Assembly (NCBI RefSeq): GCF_016735585.2
Contig: NZ_JAERSE020000002.1
Coordinates: 1-64,000, forward strand
Source of the DNA: Chryseobacterium tagetis
GTDB lineage: Bacteria > Bacteroidota > Bacteroidia > Flavobacteriales > Weeksellaceae
Length of the DNA: 64,000 bases
Reading direction: 5' to 3'
In this document: positions 52,221 to 61,611 of the stretch, piece by piece
How the letters are laid out: each line of letters opens with the position of its first letter
How positions within the stretch are numbered: position 1 is the first letter of the stretch
Program-made: the position numbers and the translations under genes
Notes under the pieces: model-generated
The model's database searches: none
Told to the model about the DNA's origin: nothing
What the model saw: the letters and a program-made list of their open reading frames with translations, nothing else

Positions 52221-53306
52221 TTAAACATCATAATTAAGCATCACCACATTCGTTGTAGGGTGACATTGACAGGTAAGAACGTAACCTCTGGCTACTTCTT
52301 CTTCGGTAAGCGCGTAGTTTTTTTCCATGAAAACTTCACCTTCTAAAACTTCTGCTTTACACGTACAACAAACTCCTCCTTTACAAGCGAAAGGTACAGG
52401 AAGATTGTCTTTCAATGCTTTATCTAAGATACTCTCTTTTTTGGAATTCAAGTGGAACGAATATTCATCATCATCAATGATAACCGTTACCATACTTTCT
52501 ATATTGGCAATGGCTTTGAATTCATCACTCATTTCCTCCGTATTTTCTTCGTCAGGAGCAGTAAAGTATTCAAACAAAACCTGAATTGCCGGTACTTTTT
52601 TATCTTTCTTTAAATAATCTGCGATGCCTTTGATCATTTCTGAAGGTCCGCAAATGAAAAATGTAGATTCTTTTACATCAATATCTGCATATCTTTCAAA
52701 CAATAAGTCTAACTTTTCAGGAGAAATTCTTCCTTCAAAAATCGGATCTTCATGTTTTTCACGGCTTACCAAATAAATAACTTTCAATCTTCCGTTAAAA
52801 GTTTCTACTAACTTATCGATTTCAGCCTTTTTCATCACATGACTCATGCTTCTGTTGCTGTAAAACAGGTATGCATTTGAATTCGGCTCCTGATAAAGAC
52901 TTTCTTTGATATTTGACAACACTGGAGAAATTCCGCTTCCTGCAGCCAAACCAACATAAGTTTTCACATTTGTAGGGTGATAAGATGTATTGAAACCACC
53001 CATTGGAGGCATTACTTCAAGAATTTCATCCATGTGAAGATGCTCATTGAAATACCCCGAAACTTTCCCGTTCTCCAATAATTTCACCAATACTTCAAGT
53101 GTATTATTTTTTTCACTCGGCGCATTGCAGATTGAATAAGAACGTCTCTCCTCATTCCCGTTAATCATCATTCGGAAATTAAGATACTGCCCCTGCTTGA
53201 ATCTGAATTTATCTTTCAGCTCTTCAGGAATTTCTACTGCTACGTTTACCGCATCAGGAGTATCTTTCTGAACTTTAACAGTTTTAAGTTTATAAAATGA
53301 ATTCAT
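52221..53306 (-). CDS. paaE: PaaE: phenylacetyl-CoA epoxidase reductase
   Basis: A 361-residue FNR-type reductase that passes electrons from NADPH through FAD and a [2Fe-2S] centre to PaaA. FAD binding is at RRSYSICNAP, NAD(P) at YVGLAAGSGISPVLSNI, and the plant-type iron-sulphur motif near the end is CKGGVCCTC ... LTCQC. The start overlaps the paaK stop by one base, giving translational coupling. Confidence 0.95.
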   Translation of the reverse strand: MNSFYKLKTVKVQKDTPDAVNVAVEIPEELKDKFRFKQGQYLNFRMMINGNEERRSYSICNAPSEKNNTLEVLVKLLENGKVSGYFNEHLHMDEILEVMPPMGGFNTSYHPTNVKTYVGLAAGSGISPVLSNIKESLYQEPNSNAYLFYSNRSMSHVMKKAEIDKLVETFNGRLKVIYLVSREKHEDPIFEGRISPEKLDLLFERYADIDVKESTFFICGPSEMIKGIADYLKKDKKVPAIQVLFEYFTAPDEENTEEMSDEFKAIANIESMVTVIIDDDEYSFHLNSKKESILDKALKDNLPVPFACKGGVCCTCKAEVLEGEVFMEKNYALTEEEVARGYVLTCQCHPTTNVVMLNYDV

Positions 53307-54622
53307 TATTTTTTAAGTATTCTATTAATTTTTCCACCTTCGCACTTTGGCAGGCTGTCCTGAGCATGAACTTTCACTTTTGTGGTGATTCCTACTCTCT
53401 TTTTTATTTCGTTTTCTATGCTTTTTTGAAAATTTCCGACAAAAATAGCATAATCATCGGTATTTTGATTTAAATTTTTCGAAGCAATTAATTCATCATC
53501 AATTTCAACATCAATATCCAGTGCAACACACATCTGTTCTTTTTCAATGGGTGTCAAATAGTAATTCGGAACCACTCCTTCTACATGAGAAAACGCTTCT
53601 TCAACCTGACTTGGATATACATTCACTCCTCTTACAATCAGCATATCATCAGCTCTTCCAAGAATAGGTTTCATTTTGACCATTGTTCGTTTACCACTTT
53701 CATCATAATAAAGACTCGTGATGTCGTTCGTCCAGTAACGTAAAAGCGGCATTGCTTTTTTCGTTAAAGTGGTAATCACTAAAACACCTTCTTCACCGAA
53801 CGGAACAGGTTCTTTTGTAACCGGATCTAAAATTTCAGGATAAAAATGATCTTCCCAAATATAAGCTCCGCCTTTTTCCTCAAAATCTTCCATCGAAACA
53901 CCAGGACCTATAATTTCACTTAACCCATAAATATTAGTTGCGTGAACTCCTAATCTTTCTTCAATATGATGTCTTATAATTTCCGTCCAAGGTTCTGAAC
54001 CTAGAACCGCATATTTTAAACTGATCTCGTCTGCAGAAATTCCGCGGTTGGCAAATTCGTCTGCAATGGTCAATGCATAGGATGGTGAACAGCAAATCAC
54101 TTCCGGTTTAAAGTCCATGATTAGATCTACCTGTCTTGCCGTCATTCCCCCAGAAATCGGAAGAACACTCATTCCTAATTTCTCTGCTCCGTAATGAAGT
54201 CCCAGTCCGCCAGTGAAAATTCCGTAACCATATGCATTGTGTAGCTGCATTCCCGGTTTTGCCCCCGCTGCTCTCAGAGATCTAGCCACTACTTCGCTGA
54301 ACAGATCAACGTCTTCTTTTGTATATCCAACAACCGTTGGCTTTCCTGTAGTTCCGCTTGAACAGTGAATTCTTTGTAATTCATTTTTCGGAACGGTAAA
54401 TAATCCGAACGGATAGTTATCTCTTAAATCCTGTTTGTAAGTAATCGGAAGTTTCGTAATATCTTCAATCGACCTTATATCTTGTGGAGATATTCCTGAT
54501 TCATTAAATTTTCCTTTATAAAATTCCGACTTCTCCCCAAGATAGTCTACCAATTTAGCCAATCGCTCAGATTGAAGCTGTCTCAACTGGTCGAGCTTTA
54601 AATATTCAACTGAAAAATCCAT
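53306..54622 (-). CDS. paaK: PaaK: phenylacetate-CoA ligase
   Basis: The entry step: phenylacetate, CoA and ATP give phenylacetyl-CoA. It is an adenylate-forming enzyme of 438 residues with the P-loop-like RIHCSSGTTGKPTVVGYT, the later NIYGLSEIIGPG and the hinge GRADDMLIVRGVNVYPSQVEE. It is the first gene of the catabolic operon, preceded by a promoter at 54650-54680 and a palindromic operator. Confidence 0.96.
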   Translation of the reverse strand: MDFSVEYLKLDQLRQLQSERLAKLVDYLGEKSEFYKGKFNESGISPQDIRSIEDITKLPITYKQDLRDNYPFGLFTVPKNELQRIHCSSGTTGKPTVVGYTKEDVDLFSEVVARSLRAAGAKPGMQLHNAYGYGIFTGGLGLHYGAEKLGMSVLPISGGMTARQVDLIMDFKPEVICCSPSYALTIADEFANRGISADEISLKYAVLGSEPWTEIIRHHIEERLGVHATNIYGLSEIIGPGVSMEDFEEKGGAYIWEDHFYPEILDPVTKEPVPFGEEGVLVITTLTKKAMPLLRYWTNDITSLYYDESGKRTMVKMKPILGRADDMLIVRGVNVYPSQVEEAFSHVEGVVPNYYLTPIEKEQMCVALDIDVEIDDELIASKNLNQNTDDYAIFVGNFQKSIENEIKKRVGITTKVKVHAQDSLPKCEGGKINRILKK

Positions 54623-54634
54623 ATCTTTAACTAA

Positions 54635-54648
54635 CTAACATTTGTTAG
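54635..54648 (-). promoter_or_regulatory. PaaR-type operator at the paaK promoter
   Basis: A perfect palindrome CTAACA-TT-TGTTAG, 13 bases upstream of the paaK start codon and just downstream of the -7 box, over the expected transcription start. The position suits repression by the TetR-type PaaR encoded at 54908-55486. I see no second copy before paaR or paaZ. Confidence 0.7.
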
Positions 54649-54649
54649 G

Positions 54650-54680
54650 TAAAATTAAAAAGATTTTGGAAGTTGGCAAA
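54650..54680 (-). promoter_or_regulatory. promoter of the paa operon
   Basis: Minus-strand TTTG (54677-54680), 19 bases, TAATTTTA (54650-54657), which differs from TAnnTTTG in the last base only. The spacer up to 54907 also holds a GAAGAATTTCTC / GGAGATTCTTC type imperfect inverted repeat (about 54800-54880), and no gene. Confidence 0.55.
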
Positions 54681-54907
54681 GATTTTTATGATTTTTATCA
54701 TATTTTGAATGATTCTAAATAACTAAATAAAGGTCGAGACTAAGTCTAAGGTAGATTCCATAATGGTTTTATTATTCTGAACAAAACTAAAATGTAGTGA
54801 AGAATTTCTCTAAATGTCTAATTAACAGTTTTTTTTCTTCCTTAAAAACAACAAATTTTCGTATAAAAATGGAGATTCTTCCTTCGTCAGAATGACAAAA
54901 AAGGCGT

Positions 54908-55486
54908 TTATATCTTCTGATTTCCTAAAAGCCCAAAAAGAATTTTATCCCGAATCTCATCTGTGATTTCAGAGCCGGATTCAATATTTCTTTTGAACCA
55001 GAAATAAGAATTGTTGAGAGTATGAAGGATAAAGCGTGTGGTAAAAGCAGGAGATTTAAGTTCCCAATTTTCAGCTTTGTAAATTTCAGAAATTAAATCT
55101 TCTACTTCTTGCTGATAGTTTTTTCTTAATTCTACAAATTCAGGAAGTCTTTCTTCCAGGTGTTTCCACTCGTTGGAATAAATATGGGTAACATCCCTGT
55201 TCTTTAAAACCACAGATAAATGCTTGTCCAGAAAAAGATTAAGTTTTTCTTTTGGTGGAATAGTGGTGTTTTTCACTTCCTGAAGTTCATCGAAAAACTC
55301 TTGTGCAATGCCAAAACAGATCCATTCCAGAATTTCTTCCTTTGAACGGATGTGTGCATATAAAGAAGCCGCCTTAATATTAAGTTTTGTTGCCAAATCC
55401 CTAACAGAACTGCCCATATAGCCTTTTTCTTTAAAAAGCTCTACTGCAACGTCTAATATTTTCCTTTGTTTTTCTTTAAGCTCCAT
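54908..55486 (-). CDS. paaR: TetR family regulator, likely PaaR
   Basis: A 192-residue TetR-type repressor. The N-terminal helix-turn-helix is ILDVAVELFKEKGYMGSSVRDLATKLNIKAASLYAHIRSKEEIL, and the ligand-binding helical domain follows. In other species PaaR is released from DNA by phenylacetyl-CoA. It lies just upstream of paaK in the same direction. A TACTTTTG box sits at 55498-55505, very close to its start codon. Confidence 0.85.
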   Translation of the reverse strand: MELKEKQRKILDVAVELFKEKGYMGSSVRDLATKLNIKAASLYAHIRSKEEILEWICFGIAQEFFDELQEVKNTTIPPKEKLNLFLDKHLSVVLKNRDVTHIYSNEWKHLEERLPEFVELRKNYQQEVEDLISEIYKAENWELKSPAFTTRFILHTLNNSYFWFKRNIESGSEITDEIRDKILFGLLGNQKI

Positions 55487-55790
55487 CTGGTAAAACGCAA
55501 AAGTAATTATTTTGATTTTAATATTTTGATTTTCATGCTATGATTTTTGATGTGATGATTTTCATTCTAAATTCATTTAAGATTTAAAAGGATTTTATAA
55601 TTCACTATTTTATTAAACCTGACTGTTCTTCCGATAATTTTCATTTAAATCTCTATGAATCGGAAATTTTGTCTTTTTAAGGCTAATTAAAATACATAAT
55701 TCGGAAATTTTGTCTGTAATTTTTAAAAATTCAACAATTGAACAGTTTTTGAGATAAAGTAATCGAATTAAATGATTAAATAAGATTGAG

Positions 55791-55862
55791 GACATCAGAA
55801 ATTAGAAAATCGGATTTAAAATTTAACATTTATTTGACTCTTATGGTCTGAAATCTGATGTC
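55791..55862. repeat. inverted repeat upstream of clpB
   Basis: GACATCAGA (55791-55799) and TCTGATGTC (55854-55862) are exact complements, flanking a stretch with TCTGAAATC-like words. This style of degenerate TCAGATTTC element recurs in flavobacterial spacers (from memory). The rest of the 427-base spacer 55487-55913 is AT-rich with ATTTTGATTTT-like runs. I see no clear clpB promoter and no gene. Confidence 0.5.
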
Positions 55863-55913
55863 TACAATCTAATAATGAAAACTAAAAAGTAAAGAATCAA
55901 AAAATATACAAAT

Positions 55914-58508
55914 ATGAACTTAAACCAATATACAGTAAAATCACAAGAAGCTATTCAAGCTGCGCAACAAGTGGCCATGGAATTTGGCAACCAGCAAATT
56001 GAACCTCAACATTTATTGGAAGGAATTTTCCAAGTAGATGAAAATATATCGCCTTTCTTATTAAAAAAATCTGAAGCAGATGCTACATTAGTAAGAGAGC
56101 GCAATCGTGAAAATTTAGAAAAACTTCCTAAAGTACAGGGAGGAAATATTTATCTCTCACAATCGGCAAATAAAGTTTTGCTTGATGCTCCCAACATTGC
56201 TAAAAAAATGGGTGACGAATATGTGACGATCGAACATTTATGGCTTTCTCTTTTAGAAACAAGTTCAGAAGTTTCGAAAATGCTGAAAGATATGGGCGTT
56301 ACAAAAAACCTTTTGGAAGGTGCTATCAAAGAATTAAGAAAAGGAAGCAAGGCTACTTCGGCAAGTTCAGAAGAGACTTATCAGTCTTTGAATAAATATG
56401 CTAAAAACTTCAACGAATTAGCTGCAGAAGGAAAACTCGACCCGGTAATCGGTCGTGATGAAGAAATCAGAAGGGTTTTACAGATTCTTTCAAGAAGAAC
56501 CAAAAACAATCCTATTCTGATCGGTGAACCGGGAGTTGGTAAAACAGCTATTGCTGAAGGGATTGCTCACCGAATTATCAATGGTGATGTTCCTGAAAAT
56601 CTGATGGACAAAACATTGTATTCATTGGATATGGGAGCTCTGATTGCCGGTGCAAAATATAAAGGTGAGTTTGAAGAACGTCTGAAATCTGTAGTAAACG
56701 AGGTGATCAAATCAGACGGACAGATTATTTTGTTCATTGACGAGATTCACACACTGGTCGGGGCCGGAGGTGGTGAAGGAGCAATGGATGCAGCCAATAT
56801 TTTGAAACCTGCTTTAGCAAGAGGAGAATTAAGAGCCATCGGTGCAACAACCTTGAATGAGTATCAGAAATATTTTGAAAAAGATAAAGCATTAGAAAGA
56901 CGTTTCCAGAAAGTAATGGTGGAAGAACCTGATACAGAATCGGCAATTTCCATTCTTCGTGGAATTAAAGATAAATATGAAGCTCACCACAAAGTAAGAA
57001 TTAAAGATGAAGCAATTATTGCTGCGGTGGAAATGTCTCAACGATATATTTCAGATAGATTTTTACCGGATAAAGCGATTGACCTTATTGATGAAGCTTC
57101 GGCGAAATTGAGGATGGAAATCAATTCAAAACCGGAAGAACTGGATGTTTTAGACAGAAGATTAATGCAGTTGGAAATTGAACTGGCAGCGATTTCAAGG
57201 GAAGGAAATCAGACCAAAATAGATCATTTAAAAGAAGATATTGCGAAGATTTCTGAACAGAGAAATGAAATTAATGCAAAATGGCTGAAAGAGAAACAAA
57301 AATCTGAGGATTTAACTCAGATTAAAAAAGATATAGAGTCTCTGAAATTAGAGGCCGAAAGAGCTTCCAGAGCCGGAGATTATGCAAAGGTTGCTGAAAT
57401 TCAATATGGAAAACTTCGTGAAAAAGAGGAAGAACTTTCTAAACTTGAAATTGAGATGCAAAACCATCAGAATGAATTAATCAAAGAAGAAGTAACTTCT
57501 GAAAACATTTCTGAGGTGATTGCAAAATGGACAGGAATTCCTGTAACCAAACTTCTACAATCTGAAAGAGAAAAATTGTTAAGTCTTGAAACCGAACTTC
57601 ACCATCGTGTTGTGGGTCAGGACGAAGCCATTACTGCTGTTGCAGATGCGATCAGAAGAAACAGAGCAGGATTAAGTGATGATAAGAAACCCATCGGATC
57701 GTTCTTATTCTTAGGAACCACCGGTGTCGGAAAAACTGAGCTGGCAAAAGCTTTGGCTGAGTTTTTATTCGATGATGAAAATAATATGACGAGAATCGAT
57801 ATGAGTGAATATCAGGAACGTCATTCGGTTTCGAGATTGGTGGGAGCGCCTCCTGGATATGTTGGGTATGATGAAGGCGGACAATTAACAGAAGCGGTAA
57901 GAAGAAGACCTTATTCTGTAGTGCTTCTGGATGAGATTGAAAAAGCACATCCTGATGTTTTCAATACTTTACTTCAGGTTTTGGATGACGGTCGTTTGAC
58001 AGACAACAAAGGAAGGGTGGTGAATTTCAAAAACTCAATCATCATTATGACTTCGAATTTAGGTTCACACTTAATTCAGGAGAATTTTGAGAACATTACT
58101 GATGAAAACCAGGATGAGATTGTTGATAAAACGAAAGATGAAGTGTTTGATTTATTGAAGCAGACCTTACGTCCGGAATTTTTAAACAGAATTGATGAAA
58201 TTGTACTGTTCCAGCCTTTAAGAAAAAAAGAAATCGGAAAAATTGTTACGTATCAGTTGAGAGGATTCAATGATATGCTGGCAAAACGTAATATCATCAT
58301 GACTGCAACTCAGGATGCTGTAGATTATCTGATGAATAAAGGATATGATCCTGCTTTCGGAGCAAGACCATTGAAGAGAGTGATTCAACAGGAAGTTCTC
58401 AATAAATTATCAAGAGAGATTCTTGCAGGAAATGTAAATGACGGTGACAGAATCACTTTAGATTATTTCGAGGAAACAGGTTTGGTTTTCAGACCTGCTG
58501 AACAATAA
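55914..58508 (+). CDS. clpB: ATP-dependent chaperone ClpB
   Basis: A disaggregase that threads aggregated proteins with DnaK help. The 864-residue length is standard. It has an N-terminal Clp repeat domain (1-145), first AAA+ module with Walker A GEPGVGKTAI (near 205), a ClpB-type middle coiled coil (about 400-520), a second AAA+ module with GTTGVGKTEL (near 604) and the pore loop GYVGYDEGG. Long coiled-coil and PxxxxGxx features separate it from ClpA/C. It stands alone and ends in a strong terminator. Confidence 0.97.
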   Translation: MNLNQYTVKSQEAIQAAQQVAMEFGNQQIEPQHLLEGIFQVDENISPFLLKKSEADATLVRERNRENLEKLPKVQGGNIYLSQSANKVLLDAPNIAKKMGDEYVTIEHLWLSLLETSSEVSKMLKDMGVTKNLLEGAIKELRKGSKATSASSEETYQSLNKYAKNFNELAAEGKLDPVIGRDEEIRRVLQILSRRTKNNPILIGEPGVGKTAIAEGIAHRIINGDVPENLMDKTLYSLDMGALIAGAKYKGEFEERLKSVVNEVIKSDGQIILFIDEIHTLVGAGGGEGAMDAANILKPALARGELRAIGATTLNEYQKYFEKDKALERRFQKVMVEEPDTESAISILRGIKDKYEAHHKVRIKDEAIIAAVEMSQRYISDRFLPDKAIDLIDEASAKLRMEINSKPEELDVLDRRLMQLEIELAAISREGNQTKIDHLKEDIAKISEQRNEINAKWLKEKQKSEDLTQIKKDIESLKLEAERASRAGDYAKVAEIQYGKLREKEEELSKLEIEMQNHQNELIKEEVTSENISEVIAKWTGIPVTKLLQSEREKLLSLETELHHRVVGQDEAITAVADAIRRNRAGLSDDKKPIGSFLFLGTTGVGKTELAKALAEFLFDDENNMTRIDMSEYQERHSVSRLVGAPPGYVGYDEGGQLTEAVRRRPYSVVLLDEIEKAHPDVFNTLLQVLDDGRLTDNKGRVVNFKNSIIIMTSNLGSHLIQENFENITDENQDEIVDKTKDEVFDLLKQTLRPEFLNRIDEIVLFQPLRKKEIGKIVTYQLRGFNDMLAKRNIIMTATQDAVDYLMNKGYDPAFGARPLKRVIQQEVLNKLSREILAGNVNDGDRITLDYFEETGLVFRPAEQ

Positions 58509-58535
58509 GTAGTTTTTTTCATATATTATTTTTGA

Positions 58536-58570
58536 AGAATTTCCGCAGATTTTTTGTCTGCGGAAATTCT
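58536..58570. terminator. terminator of clpB
   Basis: AGAATTTCCGCAGA / TCTGCGGAAATTCT, a perfect 14-base stem with a 7-base loop, 28 bases after the clpB stop and between convergent genes. Confidence 0.85.
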
Positions 58571-58638
58571 ATTTTATAACACATCAACTGTAAAATAAGC
58601 AAATTCCATTGTAGCCAACCTTGAAATCAACAATGTCT

Positions 58639-59343
58639 CTATTTTATATTCACTAATTCTACATCAAAAATGATGGTAGCACCTGCAGGAATTGCTGGTC
58701 CGGCACCGTTATCTCCATAAGCCAAATCTGAAGGAATGTAAAATCTGTATTTAGATCCTTTGCTCATGAGTTGGATACCTTCTGTCCATCCTTTGATTAC
58801 CGCACCCAGATTAATATCCATTGGCTCGCCTCCATTTTTGTCAGTAGAGTCGAAAACAGTTCCATCCAGAAGCTTTCCAGTATATTTTACCTGTACAATA
58901 TCTGTTGCTTTTGGTTTTGTTTTACCATCACCTTCCTGCAACACTTCATATTGTAAACCTGAAGCTGTAGTTTTTACTTTAGGATTACTTTTATTTTTTG
59001 TAAGAAAATCCAGACCTTTTTTCTTATTTTCATCTGCTTGCATCCCCGCTGCAGCTTGCTTTTTTTCATGTTGCTTCTGCATAAATTCCTGCATAAAGGT
59101 TGTCATTTCTTCGGCTGGCATCAACTTTTTTGTCCCATTCATTTCTTCTTTAATAGCCTGAGCCAAAAGATCTGCATCTACCTTGAAGCCTTCTTGTTTC
59201 ATGTTTTGAGCAATACTTAAACCTATATAATAAGACGCTTTCTGATCATCTGTATATTTGCTGTCGTCTTGTTTGTCATCTTTATGAGCACATGAAATAC
59301 TAAATGTTGCTATGCAAAATAATGCGATAGTGTGTCTTTTCAT
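58639..59343 (-). CDS. FKBP-type peptidyl-prolyl isomerase, lipoprotein form
   Basis: A 234-residue protein with lipobox SISC (C18), so it is membrane-anchored in the periplasm or outer membrane. It has the FkpA-type dimerisation domain (about 25-120) and the FKBP domain (about 130-234: VKYTGKLLDGTVFDST, IPSDLAYGDNGAGPAIPAGATIIFDVEL). It is a close paralogue of the secreted form at 25624. A TAGATTTG box lies at 59384-59391 without a clear -33 partner. Confidence 0.93.
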   Translation of the reverse strand: MKRHTIALFCIATFSISCAHKDDKQDDSKYTDDQKASYYIGLSIAQNMKQEGFKVDADLLAQAIKEEMNGTKKLMPAEEMTTFMQEFMQKQHEKKQAAAGMQADENKKKGLDFLTKNKSNPKVKTTASGLQYEVLQEGDGKTKPKATDIVQVKYTGKLLDGTVFDSTDKNGGEPMDINLGAVIKGWTEGIQLMSKGSKYRFYIPSDLAYGDNGAGPAIPAGATIIFDVELVNIK

Positions 59344-59704
59344 TTTATAATTTTTTTATGTTTAACCTATTACATAATCGCCGCAAATCTATCATTTATT
59401 CCAGAGTTTTTCATCGTATAAATTTTTCAAATTATCATATAGGTTGTAATTCGTTGAAAACCCATCATCCATATTTTTATATTTTATTTTTTTCTAACAT
59501 CAAATTTTAGAAATTTTGTAAATATATATTTGTAATAAGTGATGTAGATCTGGTCTGCGGCACTATTTTTTTATGATAAGTCATATCCAATCCATCCAAT
59601 AAACACAATCCGTAAAAACACGGATTTTTAAATCGGAAAAAAACCATGTCGCATTACGTTTTTTTTTCAGAGATTTGCACTAATTATTCATAAACACTAA
59701 TAAA
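59344..59704. other. spacer between the FKBP lipoprotein gene and the sensor gene group
   Basis: 361 bases of AT-rich DNA. It holds the -7 candidate at 59384-59391 (leftward) and a small hairpin AATCCGT-(6)-ACGGATT followed by TTT at 59607-59629. No gene or clear promoter for the rightward genes is seen. Confidence 0.4.
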
Positions 59705-60178
59705 ATGGACCCTAACGAAAACAATCACCTAAATAATCTTACCGCTAAAGTACCTTCTGAACTTATTCAGAGTTTAGTTGACAATTACCGCTCAAATCAG
59801 TTGGTATGTATCAACGAAGGTCTGGGAATAGAAGATGCACATTCTATCTGGTTTGATCTTGTAACTTTAAAAAAATTCATCACAGAGATAGAAGATGCTG
59901 CTAAGAATCTTGAGGTACCTGTTCCTGAGGAAAATTTAGGGATTCGTTTTTATTATGCCGCTTATCCTGAAGTTCCTCAAGAGCCTATCCCGGAAAGCTG
60001 TTCTAAAAAACATACTTTAGTTCTGGTTCCTACAAAAAAAGAGGATGATCAAAACTATGATTTCAACCCTTTTGAAGATCAAGAAAATGTATTGGCAGTA
60101 ACCACCGGAAGAATGGCTTTGGCACAGAATCATGGATATTTAATTCCACCAGGAGCTTCTAATGTTGAGTCTTATTAA
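59705..60178 (+). CDS. cytosolic protein of unknown function, first of a sensor gene group
   Basis: A 157-residue soluble acidic protein: TAKVPSELIQSLVDNYRSNQLVCINEGLG, DAHSIWFDLVTLKKFITEIEDAAKN, LGIRFYYAAYPEVP, HTLVLVPTKKEDDQNYDFNPFEDQ. No domain is known to me. It precedes the membrane protein and histidine kinase genes in the same direction with a 15-base gap, so it may be a partner or target of that system. Confidence 0.75.
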   Translation: MDPNENNHLNNLTAKVPSELIQSLVDNYRSNQLVCINEGLGIEDAHSIWFDLVTLKKFITEIEDAAKNLEVPVPEENLGIRFYYAAYPEVPQEPIPESCSKKHTLVLVPTKKEDDQNYDFNPFEDQENVLAVTTGRMALAQNHGYLIPPGASNVESY

Positions 60179-60193
60179 TTTATTTTTTAATTA

Positions 60194-60850
60194 ATGACAG
60201 ATTTCCAAATATTACTACAAAGTTGCATGGGACTGAGCGAAGGCATTGCTGCATTAGCTTCAATTCTATATTTTAAAAGCATAAAGAAAAGTCACTATCT
60301 GTACTTTTCTTTATTTCTTATTTTTATTTTTTGTTGTGAAATGTTTGGAAAATTTGCTGACCAGTACGTTTCTTATTCCAAAATTTCATTTTTCAATTAT
60401 TTTGTTATTCCATTAGAATTCATATTCTTTTATTGGTTATACGCTTGGAAGTCTTTAAATAAGAAAAATCTCTTTTTCATATTTACATCTTTGTATCTTT
60501 TATCATTTATTCCTCATGAGTTATATTTTAATGTTTTAAAGAACAAAGTTATTTACTCATTCACTTATACATTTGGTAGTTTTCTCCTCATGTTTTTGGT
60601 AGTGATGGAGTATTATAAGCAAATTAATTCTGACAACATTTTACATTTTGCAAAAAACAGAATGTTTTACATCAATATTGGGGTAACTTTGTTTTATATC
60701 GGGACACTTCCGTTTTGGGCATTTTACTTCCAGCTATACGAACACAGAGAAATTTGGGATATCTATTTTAGCTACTTTCTGATATCCGGAATTATGATGT
60801 ATCTGTTATTTGCAAGTTCATTTATATGGGGAAAACAGAATTATTCTTAA
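60194..60850 (+). CDS. seven-helix membrane protein upstream of a histidine kinase
   Basis: A 218-residue protein with about seven hydrophobic helices and no soluble domain. Its 3' end overlaps the histidine kinase start by 25 bases, which suggests coupled translation and a joint role, perhaps as the sensing part for a kinase that itself has only one membrane helix. No family is known to me; the function is inference. Confidence 0.8.
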   Translation: MTDFQILLQSCMGLSEGIAALASILYFKSIKKSHYLYFSLFLIFIFCCEMFGKFADQYVSYSKISFFNYFVIPLEFIFFYWLYAWKSLNKKNLFFIFTSLYLLSFIPHELYFNVLKNKVIYSFTYTFGSFLLMFLVVMEYYKQINSDNILHFAKNRMFYINIGVTLFYIGTLPFWAFYFQLYEHREIWDIYFSYFLISGIMMYLLFASSFIWGKQNYS

Positions 60851-61611
60851 CGATTGCTTTATTCAACCTGTTTTTTGTATTCTTTATTGTAGCTGTGATG
60901 ATTTACATTAGAAAATATCAGCAGAGAAAAAAAGAATATTTGAATGAGATTGAAATAAACAACGAAATTCATCAGAAAGAATTGCTTGCTACCCAGCTTG
61001 AAATTCAACAGGCAACCATGCAACAAATTGGAAGGGAGCTGCATGATAATATAGGACAGAAACTTACTTTGGTAAGTCTTTATACTCAGCAAATGTTATA
61101 TGAGAATAAAGTTCCGGAAGCCAGTGAGAGAATTGAGCAGGTTTCACAAATTATCAATCAGTCGTTACAGGACCTGCGAAGTCTTTCAAAAACCCTGACT
61201 GACGATAATATTAATAAGAAAGAAATTATAACACTTATACAGGAAGAAGTAGATAATACGAATTCGTTTAAAAAGTGTAATATCGTTTTTGAGCATAATT
61301 TTGAGAAATTAGATTTAAGTTTTATCCATAAAAATGTACTGCTTAGAATTACTCAGGAATTTATTCAGAACAGCATTAAACATTCTCAATGTAAGAATAT
61401 TTATATTCAATTAAATACTTCCGAAGATCTTCTTTGGGATTTGGAAATTAATGATGACGGAGTAGGTTTTGACACCTCAAAAACGCTTAACCACGGTATT
61501 GGTCTTACCAATATGAAAAACCGGGCGAAAATCATTAATGCCGATTTCACTATAGAAAGTGAGAAAAATAAAGGAACACAAGTTAAAATAATTTTAAAAA
61601 GAGATTCATGA
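60826..61611 (+). CDS. sensor histidine kinase (HisKA_3 / NarX-like)
   Basis: A 261-residue kinase with one N-terminal membrane helix (7-28), a coiled linker and a HisKA_3 dimerisation domain with the phospho-accepting histidine H73 in GRELHDNIGQKLTLV. The ATPase domain (about 165-261) has N box TQEFIQNSIKHS, D box DDGVGFD and G box NHGIGLTNMKNRA. It lacks an extracellular domain, so sensing may depend on the seven-helix partner encoded just upstream. Confidence 0.92.
   Translation: MGKTELFLTIALFNLFFVFFIVAVMIYIRKYQQRKKEYLNEIEINNEIHQKELLATQLEIQQATMQQIGRELHDNIGQKLTLVSLYTQQMLYENKVPEASERIEQVSQIINQSLQDLRSLSKTLTDDNINKKEIITLIQEEVDNTNSFKKCNIVFEHNFEKLDLSFIHKNVLLRITQEFIQNSIKHSQCKNIYIQLNTSEDLLWDLEINDDGVGFDTSKTLNHGIGLTNMKNRAKIINADFTIESEKNKGTQVKIILKRDS

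Noticed and set aside
55613..55795. A 60-codon minus-strand frame in the spacer before clpB
   Set aside because: Low-complexity, no start context, and it runs into repeat-like DNA.
58760..59161. A 133-codon open frame opposite the FKBP lipoprotein gene
   Set aside because: Antisense shadow; the matching region of the paralogue at 25737-26066 shows the same artefact.
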